From Corynespora cassiicola (taxonomy: Eukaryota > Ascomycota > Dothideomycetes > Pleosporales > Corynesporascaceae), in NCBI GenBank assembly GCA_022059125.1, contig JAEUWY010000005.1, positions 6,076,001 to 6,140,000 on the forward strand: DNA of 64,000 nucleotides. Direction: 5' to 3'. The notes beneath the pieces were generated by a model. The model did no database searches. It saw only the letters and a list, made by a program, of their open reading frames with translations, and was not told the DNA's origin. Of the stretch, positions 53,654 to 64,000 are shown piece by piece. Every line of letters starts with the position of its first letter. The first letter of the stretch is position 1. A program made the position numbers and the translations under genes.

Positions 53654-54587
53654 GATGAATGAAAGACCCGAATGATGATGACAGAACGCTCTAATTTGAT
53701 TTATCGAGAAAGTTTTCAATTACATAGAATGTCGAAAGAGAACCCTAAGGTGAGTTTCGTGACGGAACTCAGCTGCAACTTCGCCGGAATATTCTAGGCC
53801 CCTAGCTTTGCTGCTGCGCCAGCACCAGTATAACCAACGCGTTTGCCTGATCGAGGGTGACATTAATGGGACCAGGGTGCCTACTAGTGTGGCTCGGCTG
53901 AGTTTTGTGGCGGCTTATACTGTGGGCACGTTGAAAGAACTCATTGGCCGGAGAAGCCATCGTCCGTTATTGCGGGGTTCTGGTTGCCGACCCAGCTCAT
54001 GCTAGCTCCTGAATCAGCTCTTCGTAATGCGAACCCTTGCGAGCCGTCATATAATTTCCGAAGACTCTACCGTTCATTCATGGGGCAATATCAGCCACAT
54101 CCACTTCTGGAGTCAGGTCGGGCTGCGCGGCTATGCTAACCGTTGTCTCTGTGATGACACGGCTGCCGTCAACCAATCATATATTCCATGATACTTTGCG
54201 CTACGTTGATATCTTCCCCGATAGGGAGCTATGATAGCACTTCGGAATAATCGGTTCCTATGCTAATATCGTTATTTTGGCTTATCCAGATGAGGAGGCT
54301 GAGCCGATCGTTGGCGGCCGCCACCAAGCAGTGCGCAATCCACGCCGAGCTGTCGGCTGTCAATGTCAACAAGTAAAGATGCCATTGAGACTAGTCTCAG
54401 ATAACTGGACACAACTATATCCAATTTTAGAATCGAACAGGTGCTGAGCAAGCGTCATGCGTTGGGGCTGGAGCCTTTCCAGGCAGAGCCGTGGGCCTTT
54501 AAAGATTCCTTGTATTGATTCAGTCAAAAAACTAACCACACGTCGGAGTCTAGAATTATCTAGTAATAACTTACTGAGAGTAGAACT
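53654..54587. promoter_or_regulatory. Divergent promoter region between O-methyltransferase 1 and the NRPS-like gene
   Basis: About 930 bp between two divergent start codons. Candidate short signals include CCAAT (54171-54175). No verified transcription-factor palindrome was identified. Presence of a bidirectional promoter is inferred from gene orientation. Confidence 0.5.
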
Positions 54588-57514
54588 ATGGGCCTTCACA
54601 GCGTTGCAGCGGCATCAGTCCATGAGGATCCAGTGCCGCATACTTTTCGCATCCACGATCTTCTACGCAAAGCGGCCAGACCGTTAGTACTTTTATTCCT
54701 TTGAATATTTTAGCACTGAAAGCTAATGCGATAGACTGTGAAAGATCTCATTCCAAAAGCCTTATCATATACCCTCATGGCGATAACGGCTCGCCAGCAC
54801 TTTATAGTTACGCTGAGCTGTACCGAGAAGCTTTACACATATCACAACTCATAACCCAGGTTGAGAATTTCCAGCCTGGGGCTCCAGTATTACTCCACCT
54901 CGATACCCACTGGGAAACCATCCTCTGGTTTTGGGCTATTGTGTTGGCTGATGGGCTTCCAGTTTTATCTTCTCCATTCAGCCATGTATCTGAGCATCGT
55001 CACAGACACATTCAAAATCTTTCGAAAGTTTTGGACAATCCTATATGCATATCCCAAGCCAAATCGATCGCATTATGGGACTGCAAGCACGGAATGAAGC
55101 TGCACACCATCGAAAGTCTCTCTACAAAGCCGATACTTGGTCACTCGACTCTCCAACCAGTTGCCCGTAGAGACTCTGATCTCGCCATCTTGATGTTGAC
55201 ATCAGGATCTACAGGCAATGCAAAGGCCGTTCAGATCACTCATAGGCAGATCCTTGCCTCCGTCACCGGAAAAGCCTCGGTCAGAGAGCTCCCTTCCGGA
55301 AAGCCCTTCCTCAATTGGATTGGACTGGACCATGTCGCGAGTCTCGTAGAGATACACCTTCAAGCTCTCTATCTCCAAGTTCCTCAAGTTCATGTACATG
55401 CTGTTGATGTTGTTTCCGAGCCTCTGACTTTCCTGAACCTCCTTAGTCGACATGAGGTTGCACGTAGCTTCGCGCCGAATTTCTTCCTCGCCAAGTTGGT
55501 CACGAAGTATGAACAGATGAAAAAGGATGAAGAAAACAGAGATCTCCTGAGAAAAAGATGGAACTTGAGAGCATTGAGCGTTCTTGCTTCCGGTGGTGAG
55601 GCGAACGACGTCCGTATCTGTGTGGCCGCTTCGGAACTTCTCTCAGCATTGGGAGCTCCTGCCAATGTCATCACTACAGGATTTGGCATGACTGAGACAT
55701 GCGCTGGCTCGATATTCAACTTGGATTGTCCAAACTTTGATGTCAAAGAAAAACGAGCGTTTGCATCGCTGGGACGATGTATGAAGGGTATCGAGATGCG
55801 GGTTGTACGCGCCAAAAGAAGGCACGAACCGAACGAAGGTTCAGAAAAGGTGGAAGAGAGAGTTGCCACATCAGATGAAATTGGGGAGCTTCAGGTGCGT
55901 GGCGACGTAGTCTTTAACGGTTATTACCAAAACAGCAGGGCTACGATGGAAGCCTTTGCTCCGGGTGGCTGGTTCCGAACAGGCGATCAGGCACGCATCG
56001 ATTCATCCGGCAACCTACATCTTGTAGGGAGATTGAATGATACCATAAATGTTAACGGGGTCAAGATAAGCTCGGCCGACCTTCAGACGTCGTTAGAAAG
56101 GGCTTTGTGTGGCAGCGTTGCAACACTGGTAGTTTTTGCCACTCGGCTGCCGACGGTCAACACCGAGCAAATTACCGTAGCCTATGAGCCCAGCTCATGT
56201 CTTTCGAGCAGATTGGAAGCCTTGAAATTTCGGAATATCATATCCTCAACTGTTATCGCCGCTACTGGTTCGCAGCCTGTCGTCTTTTCTCTCGACAAAG
56301 AATCCTCACTTCCCAAGTCCACCCTTGGGAAGATATCAAGGCCCAAGATGCGGGCTCTGTATGAGAACGGGTATTTTGACGTGCAAATCCAGAAACATCA
56401 GAGACTTATTGAGAGCTCTCCGAGAGATTCAGTGATAGATGCCTCCGAATCTGAGCTACTGATTCTCCAGGATCTACAAACTACTCTTGGCCTCGACACT
56501 AATACAGTCCACGTCGATAGTTCATTCTTCGATCTTGGTATTGATTCCATGGCACTAGTTAGTCTGAAGCGTAAGATCGAGTCTCGGCTACGGAGGGAGA
56601 TCTCCATCGCCACTTTGATAAACAACCCCACGGTACGGCTGCTTACCCAAGCTTTGGAAAACTCTGGAGTCTCCCAGCAGGATTACAATCCTGTTATCGC
56701 CCTCCGTAAAGGCGGATCCAAGACACCGCTTTGGCTTGTGCATCCGGGTGTTGGGGAAGTACTCGTCTTTGTCGGCCTCAGCAGCTTGATCGATGGCCGA
56801 CCAGTCTATGCACTCCGCGCACGAGGGTTTGACGGAGAAACGCCCTTCACAACCCTGAATGAAATGGTCGAAACGTATTATTCCGCTTTGCGTTCAAAAC
56901 AGTCATCGGGTCCATATGCGATAGCTGGTTACAGCTATGGATCTATGGTTGCGTTCGAGCTAGCCAAGCGTTTAGAGAAGAATGGGCAAGACGTGGGCTT
57001 CTTGGGCAGCTTCAACCTCCCACCACATATCAAGCAACGCATGCGGCAGCTTAACTGGAACATTTGTCTACTTCATCTTTCCTTTTTCCTCGGGATGACG
57101 ACGGAAGATTTCACAGACAACGTCTCCAGCGACTATCATACCCTTCCCCGCCAAGACGCTCTGAGCATTGTTCTCCGCTCAGCTGACAGAACACGCATGG
57201 TGGAAATTGGCTTGACAGAAGGCCATTTGACGAAATGGGCAGACATTGCCTATAGCCTACAGAGCCTCGCTGTAGAGTATGAGCCATCCGGCTCAGTCGC
57301 TGTCATGGATATATTCCACGCAAAACCACTCGCAGTGGCGGCAAAATCAAGGAAGGACTGGATCGATAATCACCTGAGCAGGTGGAAAGATTACACGAGG
57401 ACGGAACCTAGATTTCATAAAGTGGAAGGGGCCCATTATACCATGATCTCCCCTGAATATGTGGAGGGTTTTGCTTTGACGCTGAATCGGGTTTTGGAGG
57501 AGCGAGGGTTGTGA
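54588..57514 (+). CDS. NRPS-like synthetase, A-T-TE (arylquinone/furanone synthetase type)
   Basis: Two exons, 54588-54682 and 54745-57514, separated by a 62-nt intron (donor GTTAGT), give 954 residues. The main frame has no usable ATG, so a short first exon (M-G-L-H-S-V-A-A-A) is required; the joint reads R-K-A-A-R-P-S-H-S-K-S-L-I-I-Y-P. Adenylation domain (about 30-570): L-T-S-G-S-T-G (A3), F-G-M-T-E-T (A5), Y-R/F-R-T-G-D (A7), L-P-K-S-T-L-G-K (A10). Thiolation domain: F-F-D-L-G-I-D-S with the phosphopantetheine Ser near 633. Thioesterase: G-Y-S-Y-G-S (Ser near 762) and G-A-H-Y-T (His near 929). No condensation domain. This A-T-TE layout matches enzymes that dimerise aryl pyruvates into quinones, furanones or butenolides (atromentin, microperfuranone, aspulvinone types). 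The substrate is not determinable by eye. Confidence 0.92.
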
Positions 57515-57914
57515 CCGGCGCATGACTTTCTGCCTTGAGTTTTTCAAATATTTTGAAATTGTAGTTTTCCAACATAGTAGCTGAGAAATTCTTTCCAGTT
57601 CATGAATTCATCGGTCACCGACAGGGTGTGCAGAACTTTCGGATCAACTCAACAAACCTTTCCACATGGATACAAGCGCAAACTAGAACGGTAAACGACC
57701 AAAGGACTCCCACTAATTTATGACCCGCATATTGGCGCAACTTTTGACATGGGGCGCTGCAGCTACTTTAATGGCGTTTTGGGGGAGGCGCAGACCGGCA
57801 CCACTGCAGACGCCCAAATTTAGGTTAGAGCTGATAACGCGCTGAGGGCATCATAAAACAGCTACTACTACCATCACACCTGGGCAGCTATTGTTTTCTA
57901 GCGTGCCCAAAAAA
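57515..57914. other. Gene-free interval
   Basis: About 400 bp between the NRPS-like gene and O-methyltransferase 2, presumably the latter's promoter. Confidence 0.5.
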
Positions 57915-59401
57915 ATGGCACAGAATGCGCGTGTACCTCGTATCGTCGAGCTTGCTAGGATCATCGCAGATACCACCGAAAAACTCAACGACACCCTTTC
58001 ATCGCAAAAAATCCCTACCCCGTCTTTCGACGCCGAATACACAAAGTTCCCAGAGAATGCAATAAGCGATCAGGAAGCTATACTAAATGCAACAGCAGAG
58101 CTCTACGACCTACTGCTCGATCCGCTAAGCGCACTGTTCCAGTATGGCAGCGTTAGTACCAGGGCCCTTCCTCGACACCAAGTCCACTAAAGACGGTTAA
58201 CAGCACAACAACATGGTATCTCTGCAAATGGTCAGTCGATACAAGATAGCCAACTTGGTCCCGACCTCGGGCTCCGTTTCGTACGACGAGCTGTCGGAAA
58301 GATTGCATGTCAGCAAAGACGTGCTGCAGCGCTTACTCCGGCACGCAATGACGCGGCACATTTTCCGGGAGCCCGAACCGGGCAGAGTATCCCATACCGC
58401 ATCGTCCAGAGTCCTAGTCCAGCAGCACATGAACGACTGGATGAGCGTCGGTAGCGAGGTCATGTGGCCCGCTGCTGTCAAGGTCAGCTACCCGCCGACC
58501 TCCAGACGCGTCCCTCTATCCAGCCAGCCAGCCACGCACGTTCTTAGACGGCGCCGGCACCCGGGCTAACACTCAGACCAGATGCTCGACGCGGCCGAAA
58601 AATGGCCACATTCGGCCGAGCCCCACGAGACGGCCTTTTCACTGGCAAACGGCGGTACCGGCTCTGCGTACGAGGTCATCGGCGCCGACCCCGTGCTCGC
58701 CGCACGCTTCGCCAGCGCCATGAAAGCGTACACGTCCAGCCCTGGATTCGACGTCGCGCATGTGATCGACAACTACGACTGGGCGGCCCTTGGATCGGCT
58801 CTGGTGGTCGATATTGGCGGGGCTAGGGGGCACGTTGCCATGGCCCTTGCGGAGAGGTTTGAGGGGCTGCGGTTTCTGGTCCAGGATATGGCGCAGGTTG
58901 TCGCTGGGGCTGAGGAAGATGTTGCGGAAAAGGTTCGCGGTCGGATCGCGTTCGAAGCGCATGACCTCTTTGTTCCGCAGACTGTGGAGGCGGATGTGTT
59001 TTATCTGCGGTGGATACTCCACAATTGGTCGGATAAGTACTGTGTGATGATACTACAGGCTCTTGTTCCCGTGTTAAAGCCGGGAGGTCGTGTGTTGATT
59101 CAGGATACACTGATGCCAGAGCCGGGGGGTATGGCGAGTTGGAAAGAGATGGATTTGAGGTCAGTATTTGGACCCTCTGAAAGATCCAAATTGGCTTCCC
59201 ACAGTCAGTTTACGGCACTAACGTTCTGCCAGGTCTGCTGATTTGAATATGTGGGCTATTTTCAATGCCCGCGAACGGACAGTAGTGGAATGGACGGATC
59301 TGCTGAAGAAAGCGGACAGTCGCTTCGAGGTACATGACATATTTCTGCCTATTGGTTCAGCCCTGGCTCTCATTGATGTTCGTTGGAACTGTGCACCATA
59401 A
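57915..59401 (+). CDS. SAM-dependent O-methyltransferase (cluster gene 3)
   Basis: Four exons, 57915-58151, 58204-58482, 58582-59159 and 59233-59401, with introns of 52, 99 and 73 nt, give 420 residues. I chose the ATG at 57915 since no earlier in-frame ATG exists. The dimerisation region has H-N-N-M-V-S-L-Q-M-V-S-R-Y-K-I-A, and the SAM site is V-V-D-I-G-G-A-R-G-H-V-A-M-A-L-A. The catalytic-base region is L-R-W-I-L-H-N-W-S-D-K-Y, and P-G-G-R-V-L-I-Q-D-T-L-M-P follows. These are the classic landmarks of fungal O-methyltransferases near polyketide and NRPS clusters. Sequence differences from the 381-residue enzyme suggest that the two act on different positions or substrates. Confidence 0.9.
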
Positions 59402-59684
59402 TGGGCTTAGTTGAATTCTATGTCCGACCGGACATCCATTATTCATGTTTGAAGTCTTGATTCGGAATGATCAGTGGTCATTAGTACTCACAAAAAACGT
59501 ACTAGGCTAGAAATCCAATCAACCAACTTCTTTCTATCGGCTTTAAATATCTAACTGTTGATAGGTCAGCACCTGAGGTGGTCAATGAGGTCAGGTGACA
59601 GGCGCAGCTCAACGCCCCCGGAGCCAACACTACTATATATAAAAAAACACCCACAAAAGAGCAAAAAGAAAGAAATCATTTAAT

Positions 59685-59792
59685 GCATCGGCCGGGAATC
59701 GAACCCGGGGCTAGCCGATTGTACAATACACCTGGGAATTGCTTCCTGATGTTTTATGGCAACGGCTAATTTTACCACTAAACCACCGATGC
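59685..59792 (-). tRNA. tRNA-Gly (anticodon GCC), intron-containing
   Basis: The minus strand reads GCATCGGTGGTTTAGTGG at the 5' end and GGTTCGATTCC in the T arm, with a 3' end CCGATGC pairing with GCATCGG. The anticodon stem is AGCCG...CGGCT and the loop starts TTGCCA, giving anticodon GCC. An intron of about 38 nt lies one base 3' of the anticodon. The 3' CCA is added after transcription in eukaryotes. Confidence 0.93.
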
Positions 59793-60429
59793 TTAGTAAC
59801 TTGGATGGAGAAAAGTCCAACTATAGATTATCTATATTCAAACCCCTCTTGAGAGTCGAGCAATCATCTAACATGTCGCAAATTCAAAGGGTTGGGTGAA
59901 CTAACTAAGTGGGTCTGATGCTGAAAATTTTCACGGCTCGGTTAGACATGGGTGTTGCACGTACAGGTGCTGTATCGGGAAAACAAAGATGGATTGAGGC
60001 CCTTCCTACAGTATTTTTGTGATATTCTGTAGAACTAACCATATCACATGCCCAGGCCACATTCGGGGCCAATCCTGTGTGATTGTAACCCCTCACTCCT
60101 TGAAAACAGTTCTACAAACACTTTCAAGAGTAAACACATGGTAAAGACATGCTCACATTGAAGAAATATGAGGCATAATCTGGCATGAAACAGACATTGG
60201 ACTATATAATAGATCTGATTTTGAATTATATTGCAGTCATGGAGCACCATTCTAAGAAACCAACCACACCCCGGAAAGGCAGCGGCCAAAATATATGATA
60301 ATTATATGTGCTCACTAGCCAATCCTTGTTCGTTACACCCTCTCTTTAACCCCTTCCAAAATGTACTCACCATCATTACCTCTTGCTCCATGTATCCGCC
60401 CATGAATACCCCAATTTCTATCTCGCTTC
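59793..60429. other. Gene-free interval
   Basis: Between the tRNA and the 3' end of the GH72 gene. Nothing recognised. Confidence 0.45.
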
Positions 60430-61966
60430 TCACATCCAGACCAGGAAGGCGACGAAAATGCCAACCAGTCCAAGTCCCGTACTCTGCAAGGTGTTGGTGC
60501 TACCGGTTCCTGTGGCCGACGGGCTGGCACTCGCTTGGCTGTGGTCTCCATGTTCAGATTGCGTCGCATTGGCAACTTCCTTATCGCTCGAGTGCTCAGC
60601 GGGGGCACTCATCGTCGCACTCACAGAAGAAGCAGCTGTCAAGACGATACTGTCGCCCAGGGTCGGCAGAGGCTTGCTTGGATCGACCTTCCAGACAGTT
60701 GGCATAAAGGTTGGGCAGGGGACAGGAGTCAGCTTCGGGTTGTATTCAGCCTCCTTGACACCCGTAGGGTTCAGTGTCTTCCATTTGCTGCTCAGGTTTG
60801 TGAAGTCGGGAAGGATGGGGGTGGGGGTGCCCGAGCGCGTATAGCCGTCTGGAGGGGCGCCAGGCGACGCCGGGTCGACATGTTCGCCATACTTGATGAG
60901 GCCGTAGTTGTTCACCTCCTGTATCCACTCGTAAACGATGGCTCCAGACCAAACCGCGCTCATTTCGGGGCCGAATATGGCATCTTGATCGTCAAAGTTG
61001 CGGGGGGTCGGCACGTTGCAGCCCGTCTCTGAGAGGAATATGGGCACATTGTAAGCTTTTGCATTCTCGACCAGAGATATGTATCCAGATTGCTGGTAGT
61101 TCGACTGGCCGCACCATGAGTAAGCATTCAAGGCAAAGAAGTCGATGGCGTCTTCGGGTTTGTCACCACAAGCAAGATAATTCTGGAGCATGGGACGGAG
61201 CGATCCAATGTCGGCAGCGGCGTAGCCAACGGGGATCTTGCGGTAGCCCTTGGCGTCACGGTAGGCCTTCAAGTCGCGAGCGGCCGCCTTAACGAACGGT
61301 GCAGCTGGTGATCCTTCGCCTGTGGTGTCCGATCAGCCATCAAATGAGGAAAGCACAACAAGAGCCCGTACCAGATGTCAACACCTCATTGCCGACAAAG
61401 AAACCGGCCAAATTGGAGTACTTTTGGAATGCATCCATGACCCCTGCGAACCTGTCGAGCTGTCCTTGGGTCCATTTGGGCTCCAGCTGATAGAATTAGC
61501 GTTCAGCGAGTGGAAAGAGAAAAAAACCCGGAAAGCACCGGGTTGGTACATACCTGAAAGATTGCCGTATCAAAGGTATCCAGGTCGAGCCAGAGGTAGA
61601 TTCCATTGTCTGCAAGCGTCTTCATGCATTCATCGTGAGTTGCATTTGGGTTGACGTGATATATGCGAATGGAGTTGACACCCATCGACTTCATGAGAGC
61701 CGCGTCAAGAGCGCATTGCTTTGTGTCGACGAGGGGGTCATCACCGGTGAGCTGATATGCGATGCCTGAAGTCCTTAGCCAACCGAAGGCAACCACCCCC
61801 GAGGTGTAGAGAAGATATGGCCGCGGAGAGATTCAAACTGCAACTCACCCTTGACGAAGAACTGGTTGCCATCGCTGGTGAAGAGCTTAGATCCCTTGGT
61901 GGAGATGGTGGGGAGGTCGGCAAAGACGGTAGCCGCAAGAGCAGCGAGGAAGAGAAGGACACGCAT
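60430..61966 (-). CDS. GPI-anchored GH72 beta-1,3-glucanosyltransferase (Gas1/Gel family)
   Basis: Four exons, 61966-61849, 61765-61554, 61486-61372 and 61319-60430, with introns of 83, 67 and 52 nt, give 444 residues. A signal peptide, M-R-V-L-L-F-L-A-A-L-A-A-T-V-F-A, precedes F-F-V-K-G-I-A-Y-Q. GH72 landmarks are D-P-L-V-D, S-I-R-I-Y-H-V-N-P, F-F-V-G-N-E-V (acid/base Glu144) and F-L-S-E-T-G-C (nucleophile Glu246). The enzyme cuts and re-joins beta-1,3-glucan chains in the cell wall. A Ser/Thr-rich C-terminus ending in a hydrophobic stretch (G-L-G-L-V-G-I-F-V-A-F-L-V-W-M) is a GPI-anchor signal. The C-terminal Cys-rich X8/CBM43 domain is absent, as in Gel1-like members. The exon phases are consistent throughout. 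Confidence 0.92.
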
Positions 61967-63035
61967 TGCTTGGGTCGTGGCCAGCAAAGCTCTCGGAGAG
62001 GGGTAGTGGGGAATTGAGGATGGGGTTGAAGTGTGGTGGTGGTGGTGGTGGTGCAGAGAGAGGACCGAGCGGACGGGCTGCAATCTCTTTTATCTCTCCC
62101 TTGCAGCTGCCCAACCGCGCCTGGTCTTTCACACGTTTTCCAAAGGCTGTAGTAGTTTCCATGGCTGGCACGGGATACCGGTAAGGAGAGTGCAGCGTGG
62201 GAACGCGAGACGCGACTGCTGCATTCCCTTTGCACGAGAAAGCACGGCGAGGCGAACCACTGCCTTGGGTCCTAGGTAATACTGGCGAGAAAGCCATCTT
62301 TAATCATGAGACGATTGTATAGAGCATCATTCCAATCTCCATGCATTTTGATAAAGGTGCAGCAATATTATAACGACCATTAGGTACCTAGGTATGCCTG
62401 AACTCCTGATTCGGGTGTCACCAAATTTCGCTTCAGACACCACGACCAGCCACCACCACACAGTGGGCAAATATCAAAAAGAACTGGACTGAAGCATATG
62501 GCCGTCTGATTGAATGTTTTTCGTCTTGTCTTTTGTATTGGACAGGGCGGGTTTACAAGGCTCAGACGTGCCACCGTCCACGACGTTGAGCCTCAGCACC
62601 TTGCGTTTAGCCTGCATCTCCATGCATCGCACATGATTTCTTGATGGCCCTATATAAGAGCAGAACTATGGTACGTCCAATTGAGCCACCAAGAGGAGCC
62701 TCGATACGGTCAAAAGACTGGCCATTCAAGGCTAGTCTGTACTTCCCAAGTGTGACTGACCCCTACCTACTAGAATGACGGCCAGTAATGGCTGATGCTG
62801 TGTTCAGGGGACATCCTGGTCTGTTATGTTGCTCTATTTGAGCATTAATCTTGATTTAGAGAGTGCGTGATGAGTGGAATAGAGGCTAAGCTGATCATGG
62901 CCAGCGTCCAGTATGTAAAGAATATTCACACAAAGGCCCGACGCCTAGCATGTACAAGATGACAGTCCGGAAGAAGAATTGATTTCTTGGATTATAAAGC
63001 GTTGGCTATGACATGTGGCTCGCCACCTATACAGC
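61967..63035. other. Gene-free interval (1.1 kb)
   Basis: Upstream region of the GH72 gene with a GTG-repeat simple sequence at about 62033-62050 and the palindrome TAGGTACCTAGGTA at 62381-62394. No gene found. Confidence 0.5.
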
Positions 63036-64000
63036 TTATGCACGCCGCTGTACAACAGCTCTTGCGCTCGCCCTCGGCTGCCGCCTTGTGCACGGCTTGG
63101 ATGGCACCGGCGACATGGATACAGAAGCGGATACCGGATATCCCGAAACCTGTGCCTTTATGAGATCGAATCCAGTACTCTCTGCTGATACAGCCGAAGT
63201 CGAAGGAAATGTTGATGGCGTGGCATGAGTTGCTGATCCCGTCTCCCCGCCCAACGGGTCTTCGCCTCCTTCAAAGATGTCGGTTTGCGCCCCTTCATCC
63301 CACCCACACTTTTGATTGTAGTTGGGTGTTATACCCGGGTCAGTCTCGATATTGTTTCCAGTGGATTGATGCCATGCAATCATCTGCTTTGCCCCCGTTA
63401 CACACTTTGTCGGATCGTCCTCGCAGTATGCAGGGGCCTGCGCGGGTGCGAGAGTACGGGTCGATGTCGCGTTTGTGACATTGCATTTGAAGCCCTGCAT
63501 ATACCTGCAGATAGTTAGCTTTGTGATGAGTCAACTGAACAAGGGGGGGCGAACATGTTGCCTTCCCCACATCCAGTGGGCACCCACAACCATGCGCAAT
63601 GGCATCCACCCTCCGGACAGGCCGGGAGATCAGGCACTTGGTACGTCGTCAGGCGCTTCCAGGGAGTATGGTATTTGGTTGTGAATACGATCAAATTCTC
63701 CATGGTGACATCTTTCAATTCACTTTGGTAGGAAATGGCAAACGCAGTGCCAGCTGCAGAACTCTCGTTCCAGGTATGTAGCGCGCCGTCCTTCAGACAG
63801 ACGGCATCTGTTCCTTCGCCGCCCCAGCCATTCCAGTCATCTGGGTGCTGTTCGCCATCGGGCCAGTCAGTGACAAACTTGCCATTGTAGGACAGCGTCG
63901 TGTGGGCGCGGTTGTGGGCCAGTTCGACCGTAAATTCTCCGTTCGCTGGTAGCTCCAGATATTCACCCTCGGAGGGAGGAGCAGCGTCGCAGCCCCGATG
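63036..64000 (-). CDS. Secreted cysteine-rich protein, C-terminal part (LPMO AA14-like?), cut by window end
   Basis: Two exons seen, 64000-63555 (continuing beyond the window) and 63504-63036, separated by a 50-nt intron (donor GTTCGC, branch GCTAAC, acceptor CTGCAG). About 305 residues are visible. Landmarks are [60 protein letters not shown] and [12 protein letters not shown]. From memory these resemble fungal secreted proteins of the copper-dependent lytic polysaccharide monooxygenase type (AA14), which would act on plant cell-wall polymers, but the N-terminal His brace lies outside the window and the family call is unverified. A Ser/Pro-rich tail ends the protein. Confidence 0.72.

Noticed and set aside
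1..64000. CRISPR arrays, bacterial operons, riboswitches or replication origins
   Set aside because: The sequence is eukaryotic, and no regularly spaced repeats of CRISPR type were found.

Overview
The window is nuclear DNA of a filamentous ascomycete (Pezizomycotina). The evidence is short GT-AG introns of about 44-80 nt with CTAAC/CTGAC-like branch sites, typical fungal families (hybrid histidine kinase, BYS1, GH72, a Pth11/SAT4-type membrane protein, a NACHT gene, an A-T-TE NRPS-like synthetase), and two extremely AT-rich islands in which transposons have been eroded by C-to-T/G-to-A changes of the kind produced by repeat-induced point mutation (RIP). I cannot place it below class level. 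Exon boundaries were read by eye from splice signals, reading frame and family conservation. Every spliced model given here adds up to a whole number of codons.

Layout. 1-3570: RIP-degraded island with two nested Tc1/mariner-like elements and a degraded LTR copy. 3670-8728: a small coiled-coil gene and a hybrid histidine kinase. 9867-21208: four RING-H2 paralogues on the minus strand, interrupted by an F-box/2EXR-like gene and a cupin gene. 23053-29641: a long disordered polyQ protein, a GNAT acetyltransferase and a secreted eight-exon glycoside hydrolase family 2 enzyme. 31320-39047: an atypical protein-kinase-like protein, a secreted BYS1 protein and an F-box protein. 39367-41588: a second RIP island, a transposon with 63-bp terminal inverted repeats that carries a nested solo LTR. 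42161-51617: a small Cys-rich secreted protein (candidate effector), a broken NACHT gene, a hemerythrin-like protein with a probable GC-AG intron and a seven-helix membrane protein. 52313-59401: a compact candidate secondary-metabolite cluster, with an O-methyltransferase divergent from an A-T-TE NRPS-like synthetase and a second O-methyltransferase downstream. 59685-64000: an intron-containing tRNA-Gly(GCC), a GPI-anchored GH72 glucanosyltransferase and the C-terminal part of a secreted LPMO-like (AA14-like?) protein that leaves the window.

The most notable features are the RING-H2 cluster with its private motif upstream of the RING, the small NRPS-like/O-methyltransferase cluster, and the two nested-transposon islands next to fast-evolving gene types (NACHT, candidate effector).
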